Positions 25,683-33,579 of a stretch of 64,000 bases of DNA are shown in pieces. Under the pieces are notes generated by a model. That model was not told where the DNA came from. It was given only the letters and a program-made list of their open reading frames with translations, and did not search any database. Every line of letters starts with the position of its first letter. The first letter of the stretch is position 1. This DNA is from Terriglobia bacterium (GTDB lineage: Bacteria; Acidobacteriota; Terriglobia; Terriglobales; Acidobacteriaceae), in NCBI GenBank assembly GCA_020072815.1, contig JAIQGE010000002.1, forward strand, positions 1 to 64,000. The letters run 5' to 3'. A program made the position numbers and the translations under genes.

Positions 25683-27352
25683 TAGATCTCCAGGATCACC
25701 GGCATGATCAGCGGCCGCCGTGAAGTTGTCTTGGCGATGAACCGCTTCAGGTCCGTGCGGATCTTTTCTTTGATCACGCCGTAGTCGGCTTTTTCTTCCG
25801 CCGTGGACATGTCCAGCGTCTGCGCGATCACCCGCCGCGATTCTCTCAGGAACCCTTCTTCGGCTCCTGCGGCAAAGCCGCGCATCACAATCTCCGGGAT
25901 GGATTCCACCGTCCCCGTCAGTTTGTTAATGGCGATGATCGGCAACACAAACCCGTCTTCGCTCAAATGACGGCGGTCTTTGATCACCAGGTCTTCCACC
26001 ACGTCGCCACGCGAACCGGAATCAATGCAGATGCGCCCCACTGGTACCTTGTCAATCTTGCGCGCGCCCAGTTCGTCGAATTCCAAGACGTCGCCGCTTT
26101 CCATCAGCAGTACCTGGCCCACCGCGCCGCGCACTGAGCGCGCCAGGTCCGCGTGCACCCGCAACTGGCGGTACTCTCCGTGGATGGGAATAAAGTACTT
26201 CGGCTTTACCAGGTTCATGATCAGCTTGAGCTCTTCCTGGCTGGCGTGGCCGCTCACGTGCACCGGCGGCGTGGACCCGTCGTCGTAGATCACGTCGGCT
26301 TCGCGGCGGTAGAGGTGGTCAATCATCCGGTAAATGCTTTTCTCATTGCCCGGGATGATGCGCGAAGACAGCACCACCGTGTCGCCCTTCTCGATCCGGG
26401 CATGCTTGTGGTTGTCCACCGCGGCGCGCGACAGCGCGGACATGGGCTCGCCCTGCGTTCCGCTGATCAGCACGCACACCTGCTGCGGCGAGTATTCCCG
26501 GATCTGCCCGGGATGGATCAGCAGTCCTTCCGGAACGTCAATGTAGCCCAGGTCCTGCGCGATCTCCGTGGACTCCGTGATGGAGCGTCCCACCACGGCC
26601 ACTTTGCGGCGATAGCCGCGCGCCAGTTCCATGGCCAGCTTGATGCGGTGGATGGAAGACGAAAAACACGTGATGAACAGCCGGCCCTGGGCGCGGGCAA
26701 AGATCTCGTCAAAGCGGGCCTGCACCGCGCGCTCGCTCGGCGTGTAGCCGCGGCGCTCCGCGTTGGTGGAATCCTGCAGCAGCGCCAGCACGTTACCGTC
26801 TTTGCCGTATTCGGCAAAGGTGTGCAGGTCAAATGAGCGGTTGTCCGTGGGCGTGGGATCAACTTTGAAGTCGCCGGTGTGGATCACCACGCCCAGCGGC
26901 GTGTGGATGGCCAGCGCCACGCAGTCCACCAGGCTGTGCGTGACCTGTATGGGATTCACCGTGAACGGTCCCAGGGCAAAGCGCTTCCCCGCTTGGATTT
27001 CCCGCAGGTCGGCGTCATCCAGCAATTCGTGCTCTTCCAGCTTGTTTTCCACCAGGGCCAGCGTGAACTCGGTGCCGAAGACCGGCACTTTCAGCTCAGA
27101 CAATATCCACGGCAACCCGCCGATGTGGTCTTCATGGCCGTGCGTGAGCACGATCCCGCGAATTTTGTCGCGATGTTCCAGCAGGTAGGTGATGTCCGGG
27201 ACAACAATGTCCACACCCAGCAGCTCCGATTCAGGGAACATGAGCCCGGCGTCAATGACCATGATGTCATCGCCCCAGCGCACGGCCATGCAGTTCATTC
27301 CGAACTCGCCCAGGCCGCCCAAAGGTATCAGATGTAGTTTTCCAGCAGGCAT
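25682..27352 (-). CDS. rnj: Ribonuclease J
   Basis: A 556-aa metallo-beta-lactamase/beta-CASP ribonuclease with 5'-3' exonuclease and endonuclease activity in mRNA decay and rRNA maturation. The zinc motif HGHEDHIGG begins at H71; TGDFKVDPTPTD, then SGTQGEPMS and SGHASQEE complete the metal site and beta-CASP domain, and a C-terminal ~100-residue domain follows. No ribosome site is obvious before ATG 27352. It lies in a minus-strand run after dapD and a symporter gene and before the hydrolase. Confidence 0.96.
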   Translation of the reverse strand: MPAGKLHLIPLGGLGEFGMNCMAVRWGDDIMVIDAGLMFPESELLGVDIVVPDITYLLEHRDKIRGIVLTHGHEDHIGGLPWILSELKVPVFGTEFTLALVENKLEEHELLDDADLREIQAGKRFALGPFTVNPIQVTHSLVDCVALAIHTPLGVVIHTGDFKVDPTPTDNRSFDLHTFAEYGKDGNVLALLQDSTNAERRGYTPSERAVQARFDEIFARAQGRLFITCFSSSIHRIKLAMELARGYRRKVAVVGRSITESTEIAQDLGYIDVPEGLLIHPGQIREYSPQQVCVLISGTQGEPMSALSRAAVDNHKHARIEKGDTVVLSSRIIPGNEKSIYRMIDHLYRREADVIYDDGSTPPVHVSGHASQEELKLIMNLVKPKYFIPIHGEYRQLRVHADLARSVRGAVGQVLLMESGDVLEFDELGARKIDKVPVGRICIDSGSRGDVVEDLVIKDRRHLSEDGFVLPIIAINKLTGTVESIPEIVMRGFAAGAEEGFLRESRRVIAQTLDMSTAEEKADYGVIKEKIRTDLKRFIAKTTSRRPLIMPVILEI

Positions 27353-27427
27353 GTAGTAACTTTGATGCTATCAGAGAATGGCCGCCGCTGACGCAACCGC
27401 TTCAGGACGTTCGGTCACGCCGCGAAC

Positions 27428-28882
27428 TCACGGCTGCTGCGCGTCCATCACCGCGGGCGAAGCCGATCCTTCTCCCAGCTCGCCTTCCCATCGTGCAATC
27501 ACTGCCGTTGCCAGGCAGTTGCCCAGGACGTTTGTCGCCGTCCGTCCCATGTCCATCAGTTGGTCCACGCCGAAAAGAATCACCACTGGCCAGACGGGAA
27601 GGTGGAATGAATCCACCGTTCCCAGCAGCACCACAATCATCGCCCGCGGGACGCCGGCCAGGCCTTTGCTGGTCAGCATGAGCGTGAGAACAATGATCAG
27701 TTGCTGGCCGAAGCTCAAATGAATCCCCGCGGCCTGGGCCACAAAGATCGAAGCCAGCGAGAGATAGAGCGTGCTGCCGTCCAGGTTAAAGCTGTATCCC
27801 GTGGGCAAAACAAAGGCCACAATCTGCCGTGGCACGCCGAAGGCCTCCATATTTTCCAACGCACGCGGCAGCGCCGCCTCTGAGCTGGCGGTGGCAAATG
27901 CGATGGAAACCGGCTCAGTAACCGCTTGGACAAACCGCTTCAGGGGCAGGCGCGCCAGCAGCACGACCGGCAGCAGCACCACAACCAGGAACACCACCAG
28001 AGCGGCATAGAGCGTCGCCAGCAACTTGAGCAGGTTCACCAGCACGCCAAAGCCTCCGGTGGCCACAGTGAAAGCCATGGCTCCGCACACGCCGAACGGC
28101 GCAAAGAACATGACGATGTTGGTGAACTTGAACATCACCTCAGAGAGGCTTTCGCAGAACTCCAGCATGGGACGGCGCTTGTGTTCGCTCAGCAGCGCCA
28201 GGGCGATCGCAAAGATGATGCTGAACACCACCACCTGCAGCACCTGGCCCTCAGCCACGGACTTGGCAATGTTTTCCGGAAACACGTGCAGGATGATGTC
28301 CGCGGCTTTCTGCGGCTGCGTGGCCGGCGGCGCAGCTACGGTCGCCGGCCGGGGTACGCCAACGCCGGCTTGCGAAAGGTTGATGGCTCCCAGCCCGATG
28401 AACAGCGCGATCGTGGTGATCACTTCAAAATACAGCAGGGCCTTGATCCCCATCCGCCCCACTTGTTTCAAATCAGCGTGGCCGGCGATGCCCACCACCA
28501 GCGTGCCGAAGATCAGCGGCGCCACAATGGTCTTGATCAGCCGCAGGAAAATCGCACTGAGGATCTGCAGGTTCTTCGCGACGTCGGGAAAATCGTGGCC
28601 GATTTCCGCCCCAATCAGCATGCCGGCGAAGATCCACGCCGTGAGCGACCGCCGCGCCCACGCGTATCCAACGAAGGCGACCAACGCCGCCCAGCGCAGC
28701 GACAATAACCAGCCCGGATGTATCCACGGCGCCGGAGGCTGGAACCCTGGGGCTTTCGCCTGCGCCGCTAGTTCTGACGGGCTCGGGCCAAAGTAATACC
28801 CAATCGCCCACAGCACCGCGGCGATCCCCGCCAGCGCCAGAAACGCAATCAGAAATTTCCCTTTCCAGCGAGAATTATTCAT
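27428..28882 (-). CDS. Dicarboxylate/amino acid:cation symporter (DAACS)
   Basis: A 484-aa inner-membrane transporter of the glutamate/aspartate-dicarboxylate family (GltP/DctA, EAAT fold). Typical elements are present: eight membrane helices plus two re-entrant hairpins, the serine-rich hairpin AFATASSEAALPRALEN and the helix-7 motif GYSFNLDGST. It takes up C4-dicarboxylates or acidic amino acids with Na+ or H+; the substrate cannot be fixed from sequence. A Pro/Ala-rich stretch around residue 200 is an insertion in an outer loop. It follows dapD by 46 bases. Confidence 0.92.
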   Translation of the reverse strand: MNNSRWKGKFLIAFLALAGIAAVLWAIGYYFGPSPSELAAQAKAPGFQPPAPWIHPGWLLSLRWAALVAFVGYAWARRSLTAWIFAGMLIGAEIGHDFPDVAKNLQILSAIFLRLIKTIVAPLIFGTLVVGIAGHADLKQVGRMGIKALLYFEVITTIALFIGLGAINLSQAGVGVPRPATVAAPPATQPQKAADIILHVFPENIAKSVAEGQVLQVVVFSIIFAIALALLSEHKRRPMLEFCESLSEVMFKFTNIVMFFAPFGVCGAMAFTVATGGFGVLVNLLKLLATLYAALVVFLVVVLLPVVLLARLPLKRFVQAVTEPVSIAFATASSEAALPRALENMEAFGVPRQIVAFVLPTGYSFNLDGSTLYLSLASIFVAQAAGIHLSFGQQLIIVLTLMLTSKGLAGVPRAMIVVLLGTVDSFHLPVWPVVILFGVDQLMDMGRTATNVLGNCLATAVIARWEGELGEGSASPAVMDAQQP

Positions 28883-28887
28883 CTGCC

Positions 28888-28914
28888 TTTGCGTCCTTCG
28901 CGTCCTTTGCGGTG
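28888..28914. repeat. Intergenic phrase repeat, TTTGCGTCC type
   Basis: TTTGCGTCC, TTCGCGTCC, TTTGCGGTG in tandem between the symporter and dapD genes; part of a class of degenerate intergenic phrases seen across the window. Confidence 0.6.
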
Positions 28915-28928
28915 AGATCCGGAGTTAG

Positions 28929-29768
28929 TCATCGCAACACGTCCTCCAGCGTGATCGAACCCTCAGTCTTCTCGTCGCGATACTTCACGATCACCGGCGT
29001 ATAAAGTGACAATCCCCACTCCGCGGCTTTGCCTTTGCTCACCGCGCGCGCGCCGGGAACGACCACGGCGTTCTCCGGAATCACCAAGGGGCTTTCCGCG
29101 CTCGACCGGTACACTTGCTCGCGGACAATGTCATACACCGGCGTCGCCCGCGTCAGGATCACGCCCGCGCCCAGCACCGCGCCGCGCAACACCTGCGTGC
29201 CTTCATAGACGCCGCAGTTGCCGCCAACGAGCACGTCATCTTCAATAATCACCGGCGACGCGCCCACCGGCTCCAGCACGCCGCCAATCTGTGCCGCTGC
29301 GCTCAAGTGCACGCGCTTGCCCACCTGCGCGCACGATCCCACCAGCGCGTGCGAGTCAATCAGCGTGCCTTCGTCCACGTACGCGCCCACGTTCACGTAC
29401 ATGGGCGGCATGCAGATCACGCCCGGCGCCAGGTACGCGCCGCTGCGCACCGACGATCCGCCGGGCACCACGCGGATGCGGTCCTGCACGTTGAATCGCC
29501 GGGCAGGGAAGGTGCTCTTGTCCACGAATGACAGCCCGTCCTTGCCGCCCGATTCCACCATCTCGCCCAGTCGGAACCCCAGCAGGATGCCCTGCTTCAC
29601 CCAGGCATTCACCACCCAATGGCTGGCCTGCCGCTCCGCGGCGCGGACTTCGCCCCCGGTCAGCGCCCCAAGAAACTCCTGAAACACCCGGCGTGCTTCG
29701 ATTGCGGCCGTGCCGTCCAGCGCGCCTTCCGCGTACCAGCGTTCAATCTCCGGTTGAAGTTTGTGCAT
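28929..29768 (-). CDS. dapD: Tetrahydrodipicolinate N-succinyltransferase DapD
   Basis: A 279-aa enzyme from ATG 29768 ([12 protein letters not shown]), the usual family length; the frame extends upstream without support. It transfers succinyl from succinyl-CoA to tetrahydrodipicolinate in the succinylase route to meso-diaminopimelate and lysine. The N-terminal helical part ([11 protein letters not shown]) and the left-handed beta-helix of hexapeptide repeats ([13 protein letters not shown], then [10 protein letters not shown]) are both clear. Its pathway partners dapA, dapB, lysC and asd are 7-12 kb away on the same strand. Confidence 0.96.
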   Translation of the reverse strand: MHKLQPEIERWYAEGALDGTAAIEARRVFQEFLGALTGGEVRAAERQASHWVVNAWVKQGILLGFRLGEMVESGGKDGLSFVDKSTFPARRFNVQDRIRVVPGGSSVRSGAYLAPGVICMPPMYVNVGAYVDEGTLIDSHALVGSCAQVGKRVHLSAAAQIGGVLEPVGASPVIIEDDVLVGGNCGVYEGTQVLRGAVLGAGVILTRATPVYDIVREQVYRSSAESPLVIPENAVVVPGARAVSKGKAAEWGLSLYTPVIVKYRDEKTEGSITLEDVLR

Positions 29769-29924
29769 CGCCGGGGAGTATACCTGCGGAAGCTTGCGGC
29801 GGCCAAGCAACTCTTTGGTTTGACTTGATCCACCTAGTTTGGGGCAGGTCGAGTAACCAACATCGCTTCCCACGAAAGACCGTCATCCTGACGGCCGTTA
29901 AGCGAGAGCGCGCGCTTTTGCATT

Positions 29925-29960
29925 GGGGCCCCCGGCAAGCCCGGTTTTGGCTTGCTGGGG
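29925..29960. repeat. REP-like extragenic palindrome, copy 1
   Basis: CCCCGGCAAGCC pairs with GGCTTGCTGGGG across a 7-base loop, one G-T pair. The 36-base block recurs at 45065-45100 with only three or so differences, all in the loop. Confidence 0.8.
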
Positions 29961-30036
29961 CGATCTTCAGCGCGCGAGTAGGCCGGAAGGACCTTGCGTT
30001 TGCGTTGCGCGGGGGGGACGCTCTACGTCCGAATCG

Positions 30037-30411
30037 CTAAACGTGTTCCGACAATGACAGCAGATTCCCGTCCGGGTCCTTGAACCACGCGACTTTACTT
30101 CCGCCCGGCGCGATCCACACACCCAGTTCGTCCTGCGTCATGCCGGGGTAGCGCTCGAACTTTACGCCTCTGGCCTGCAATGCCTTTACTTCGTCTTCAA
30201 TCCGCTCCACCTCCCAACCCAGCACGGTGAAAGGATGCGGCGTGAACGGCGGCGCCTTCACCACGCGCAGCATGATGCCGTGGCAATCCATCACCAGGGC
30301 GAAGCCGTCTTGACTCACGCAGCGCAGGCCCAGCGTCTGCTCGTAAAACTTGCGGGCTTTGGCGAAATCGAGCGTAGGAACAAAAGCGACGATCTTGGCT
30401 GAATTGAGCAT
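30037..30411 (-). CDS. VOC-family (glyoxalase/bleomycin-resistance fold) protein
   Basis: A 124-aa protein from ATG 30411 (MLNSAKIVAFVPTLDF). Two beta-alpha-beta-beta-beta units are recognisable: FAKARKFYEQTLGL near the start and WFKDPDGNLLSLSE at the end, with Glu and His positions typical of metal-binding VOC proteins. The family includes glyoxalase I, dioxygenases and resistance proteins, and the substrate here cannot be deduced. It stands alone, with a REP-like palindrome downstream. Confidence 0.88.
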   Translation of the reverse strand: MLNSAKIVAFVPTLDFAKARKFYEQTLGLRCVSQDGFALVMDCHGIMLRVVKAPPFTPHPFTVLGWEVERIEDEVKALQARGVKFERYPGMTQDELGVWIAPGGSKVAWFKDPDGNLLSLSEHV

Positions 30412-31036
30412 GTATAAAGGACAGAGCTTGCCCCGCCGCATTCTACCCTGCCTCAGCGCCACCTAATTTCCCCATTTTCACCAAAAATCCTTGCAAGAAA
30501 CCCCCGCCTGCCCATTCTTAATTCCAGAGGGATGTTTCTCCTAGGTGGAAACCGCCGGGTCCCGGCTTGCGGCAGCAGTTAGCTCCTTCCGGTACTGCCG
30601 GGGTCCGGCGGCGATGCAACCCGTTGGCTGTGCAGGCCGCGGGTTTCATCCATAACGGCTGCGCTAACCGGCGCGGCCGTTCGCGTTCGCCCCCAACTCG
30701 CTTGGACTTGACTAATCTCTCCCAAGCGCCTGCCGCGTAATCTAAACCCTGCAATCCGCAATGCGGATCTCTGCCGATAGCTCCGAACGCTATTCCCAAC
30801 TGATTTCGGCCGTGCTTTCCTAGACCGCTTGGGTGCCATACCCGCCATGGCCGCTTACCTGTCTGTGATGGCGATCACCGCAATTGCCTCTTGCCCAGGG
30901 GGATGATCTTAGGGATAAAATAAATTCCCCAGGCCGCTGGTTCGCCCATGACCTCGCCGCCCGGCGAGTTTCACCGGCAGGCCGTGCTCCTGGTCGCCCC
31001 AAGTCCGCTCTCATCAGAAACGGAGAGGTTTAGACC
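30412..31036 (+). other. Long leader/intergenic region before the CFA synthase gene
   Basis: About 625 GC-rich bases with no convincing gene; minus-strand frames near 30518-30850 look random. TTGCCC near 30893, a 19-base spacer and TAAAAT near 30918 form a weak candidate promoter for the downstream gene, whose ATG 31037 has GGAGAGG upstream. A structured RNA in the GC-rich part is possible, but I could not match a known class. Confidence 0.4.
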
Positions 31037-32374
31037 ATGGGAACTTCAAGCTCCAGATTCAACCAGTCGCGTTCTAGCCAGACATCGCCCAGCCCGTCCG
31101 AATCCGCCCCGTCATCGCCCCGCCAGTCATCGTCCCGCCGGTCATGGTTCAATCGCCATCTGCTGCGCGTTGTCCAGAAGCTTGCCGGGGACGTTCCGGT
31201 GCGTTTGGGTGACGATGGCCCGGTGGAAAAGCAGGCGCATGTGGAACCGCTGCGTCCAGCCATTGTGATTCGTCGCAAGAAAACGCTGGCGGCCATTGCC
31301 TTGAATCCCGATATCGGGTTTGGCGACGCATACAGTGACGGCCGCATTGAAGTGGAAGGTGATCTGGTCCGTCTGCTGGAGAACCTCTACCAATCGCCCA
31401 AGAGCCACAGCCCCGGTTTGGTTTCGCGCTGGCTGGATTGGGTGCAGGCCAATACCTTGCGCGGTTCGCGCCGCAACATTCATCATCATTACGATCTTTC
31501 CAACGACTTTTACCGGCTCTGGCTGGATCGCCAGATGGTCTATACCTGCGCCTATTTTCCCCATCCCGACGCAACGCTGGAAGAAGCCCAGGCTGCCAAA
31601 ATGGACCTGGTATGCCGCAAGCTCGCGTTGCGGCCGGACGAAACTGTGGTCGAAGCCGGCTGCGGATGGGGCGCGCTGGCCCTGCACATGGCCCAGCATT
31701 ACGGCGTTCGCGTGAAGGCCTTCAACATCTCCCACGAGCAGATTGCCTTCGCCCGCGAGAGGGCGGCGAAAGAAGGGCTGGCCTCCCGCGTTGAGTTTAT
31801 TGAAGACGACTTCCGCAACATCAGTGGCCGCTTTGACGTTTTTGCTTCGGTGGGAATGCTGGAGCACCTGGGCGTGAAGAACTATGGCGACTTGGGGCGC
31901 GTGATTCACCGCACCATCGGCGACACCGGCCGCGGCTTGCTGCATTTCATCGGCAGAAATTATCCCCGCCCCTTCAACGTCTGGATCCGCAAACGCATCT
32001 TCCCCGGAGCCTACGTTCCCAGCCTGGGAGAAGCCATGAGCGTGCTGGAGCCCCAGGATTACAGCGTCCTGCACGTGGAAAATCTGCGCGCCCATTACGC
32101 CAAGACCCTGGAGCACTGGCTCAGCCGCTTTGAGCAGTCCTACCCGGCCGTGGTGGAACGCTTTGGACCAAACTTTGCCCGCGCCTGGCGCTTGTATCTG
32201 GCCGGGTCCATTGCCGCATTCCGCGTGGGCAGCCTGCAGTTGTTCCAGATCGTGTTCGCCGGAAACAAATGCGCCGCGCAGCGCTGGACGTGGGCCGGCC
32301 TCCATGACAACCTCGGCGATACATCAGCCCAGCAGAACCAGCCGGAGAAAAAATGGATTCATGCGATGTCCTGA
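31037..32374 (+). CDS. cfa: Cyclopropane-fatty-acyl-phospholipid synthase-type methyltransferase
   Basis: A 445-aa SAM-dependent enzyme. The SAM site is VVEAGCGWGALALHMAQ, with GMLEHLG and FIGRNYPRPFNVWIRKRI downstream, and an N-terminal CFA/SCP2-like segment (IGFGDAYSDGRIEVEGD). Enzymes of this family add a methylene bridge or methyl branch to unsaturated acyl chains in membrane phospholipids. Start at ATG 31037 follows GGAGAGG; the first ~40 residues are Ser/Pro-rich. It overlaps the next gene, a flavoprotein, by 22 bases, so the two likely act on the same lipids. Confidence 0.92.
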   Translation: MGTSSSRFNQSRSSQTSPSPSESAPSSPRQSSSRRSWFNRHLLRVVQKLAGDVPVRLGDDGPVEKQAHVEPLRPAIVIRRKKTLAAIALNPDIGFGDAYSDGRIEVEGDLVRLLENLYQSPKSHSPGLVSRWLDWVQANTLRGSRRNIHHHYDLSNDFYRLWLDRQMVYTCAYFPHPDATLEEAQAAKMDLVCRKLALRPDETVVEAGCGWGALALHMAQHYGVRVKAFNISHEQIAFARERAAKEGLASRVEFIEDDFRNISGRFDVFASVGMLEHLGVKNYGDLGRVIHRTIGDTGRGLLHFIGRNYPRPFNVWIRKRIFPGAYVPSLGEAMSVLEPQDYSVLHVENLRAHYAKTLEHWLSRFEQSYPAVVERFGPNFARAWRLYLAGSIAAFRVGSLQLFQIVFAGNKCAAQRWTWAGLHDNLGDTSAQQNQPEKKWIHAMS

Positions 32375-33513
32375 TCGCCGGCGGCGGACCTGCAGGCTCA
32401 TCGTGCGCCTGGGCCCTGCGTTCCAGCGGCCTGGACGTGCGTGTCCTGGACAAGGCCACGTTTCCTCGCAACAAAGTCTGTGGCGGCTGGATCACCCCCG
32501 AAGTACTCCGCGCCCTGGCCATTGATCCTTGCGACTACGCCTCCCGCGACTACGCTCCCGGACGGACCATGCAGCCCATCACCGGCTTTCGCATCAGCAG
32601 CATGGGACGTCGCGAAGTTGACGTGACCTTTCCCAACATCGTCAGCTATGGCATCCAGCGCCGGGAATTCGACGAATATCTCCTCCGCCGCTGTGGCGCG
32701 CGAGTCCGTGAAGGCGTCCCCATCACCAGCATAGAACGTGTTGGCGACGCCTGGCTCATCAACCGAGAAATCCGCGCGCGTATGCTCATCGGGGCCGGCG
32801 GACATTTTTGTCCCATCGCCCGCGCTCTCAACAGCGGCCGCAACGGCAACACCAACGGCAACCACGACGCAAGCAAGAATGGGAAGAACGAAGAGCCGGT
32901 CGTCGCCCAGGAAATTGAATTTGCCATGTCGCCCGAACAGGCGGCGCAATGCCGCGTGCAGGGCGAGACGCCCGAACTTTATTTCTGTGAAGACCTCAAA
33001 GGCTACGGCTGGTGTTTCCGCAAAGGCAATCTGCTGAATATCGGACTGGGCCGGCTGGACCAGCGCGCTTTGCCGGAGCACGTGGCGCGCTTCCTGGAAT
33101 TCCTGCGCGCCGCCGGCAAAGTGCCTTTCGATCTGCCGGGGCGGCTGTTCGGCCACGCGTATCTGGTGTCCGGCTATACGCCGCGGAAAATTGTCGGCGA
33201 CCACGTCCTGCTCATAGGCGACTCCGCCGGCCTGGCGTTCCCGCAAAGTGGCGAAGGCATCTTGCCCGCGGTCGAATCCGGGTTGATCGCCGCCGGTGTG
33301 GTCCAGTCCGCCGCCGGTGATTATTCCCTGGACCGCCTGCAAGAATATCCCGCGCTCCTCACCCAGCGCTTTGGCTCACACGGCGGAATCTTGCAATCGC
33401 TGGGACGCCGCCTTCCATCTGGTATGCGGAAGGGAATTGCGCGCTGGCTGCTGACCAAGCCATCGTTCTGCCGCCATACGGCGGTTGAGAACTGGTTTCT
33501 CCACGCCGCCTGA
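32353..33513 (+). CDS. FAD-dependent oxidoreductase, geranylgeranyl-reductase-like
   Basis: A 386-aa flavoprotein. The FAD/NAD(P) dinucleotide fold is at the very start (VLIAGGGPAGSSCAWAL), followed by NKVCGGWITP, and a second FAD motif is at LLIGDSAGLAFPQSGEGI. This matches the geranylgeranyl reductase/hydroxylase group, which saturates isoprenoid or acyl double bonds. A Gly/Asn-rich insert (NSGRNGNTNGNHDASKNGK) near residue 165 looks like a flexible loop. Start ATG 32353 follows GGAG inside the cfa gene. Coupling to cfa hints at a joint lipid-modifying step. Confidence 0.87.
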   Translation: MDSCDVLIAGGGPAGSSCAWALRSSGLDVRVLDKATFPRNKVCGGWITPEVLRALAIDPCDYASRDYAPGRTMQPITGFRISSMGRREVDVTFPNIVSYGIQRREFDEYLLRRCGARVREGVPITSIERVGDAWLINREIRARMLIGAGGHFCPIARALNSGRNGNTNGNHDASKNGKNEEPVVAQEIEFAMSPEQAAQCRVQGETPELYFCEDLKGYGWCFRKGNLLNIGLGRLDQRALPEHVARFLEFLRAAGKVPFDLPGRLFGHAYLVSGYTPRKIVGDHVLLIGDSAGLAFPQSGEGILPAVESGLIAAGVVQSAAGDYSLDRLQEYPALLTQRFGSHGGILQSLGRRLPSGMRKGIARWLLTKPSFCRHTAVENWFLHAA

Positions 33514-33535
33514 CCGCGTGCTCTTCCAAAATAAT

Positions 33536-33556
33536 GGCCCGGCAACTCGCCGGGCC
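33536..33556 (-). terminator. Hairpin terminator between convergent genes
   Basis: GGCCCGGC pairs with GCCGGGCC over a 5-base loop. On the minus strand it is followed by ATTATTTTGG, so it can end the DUF6600 gene transcript; the plus-strand side has only a weak tail. Confidence 0.7.
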
Positions 33557-33579
33557 ACTTGAAATGCGATTGGTCGTGC

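Noticed and set aside
31142-32305. 387-codon minus-strand frame opposite cfa
   Set aside because: Shadow; the plus strand has the SAM-binding motif and a ribosome site.
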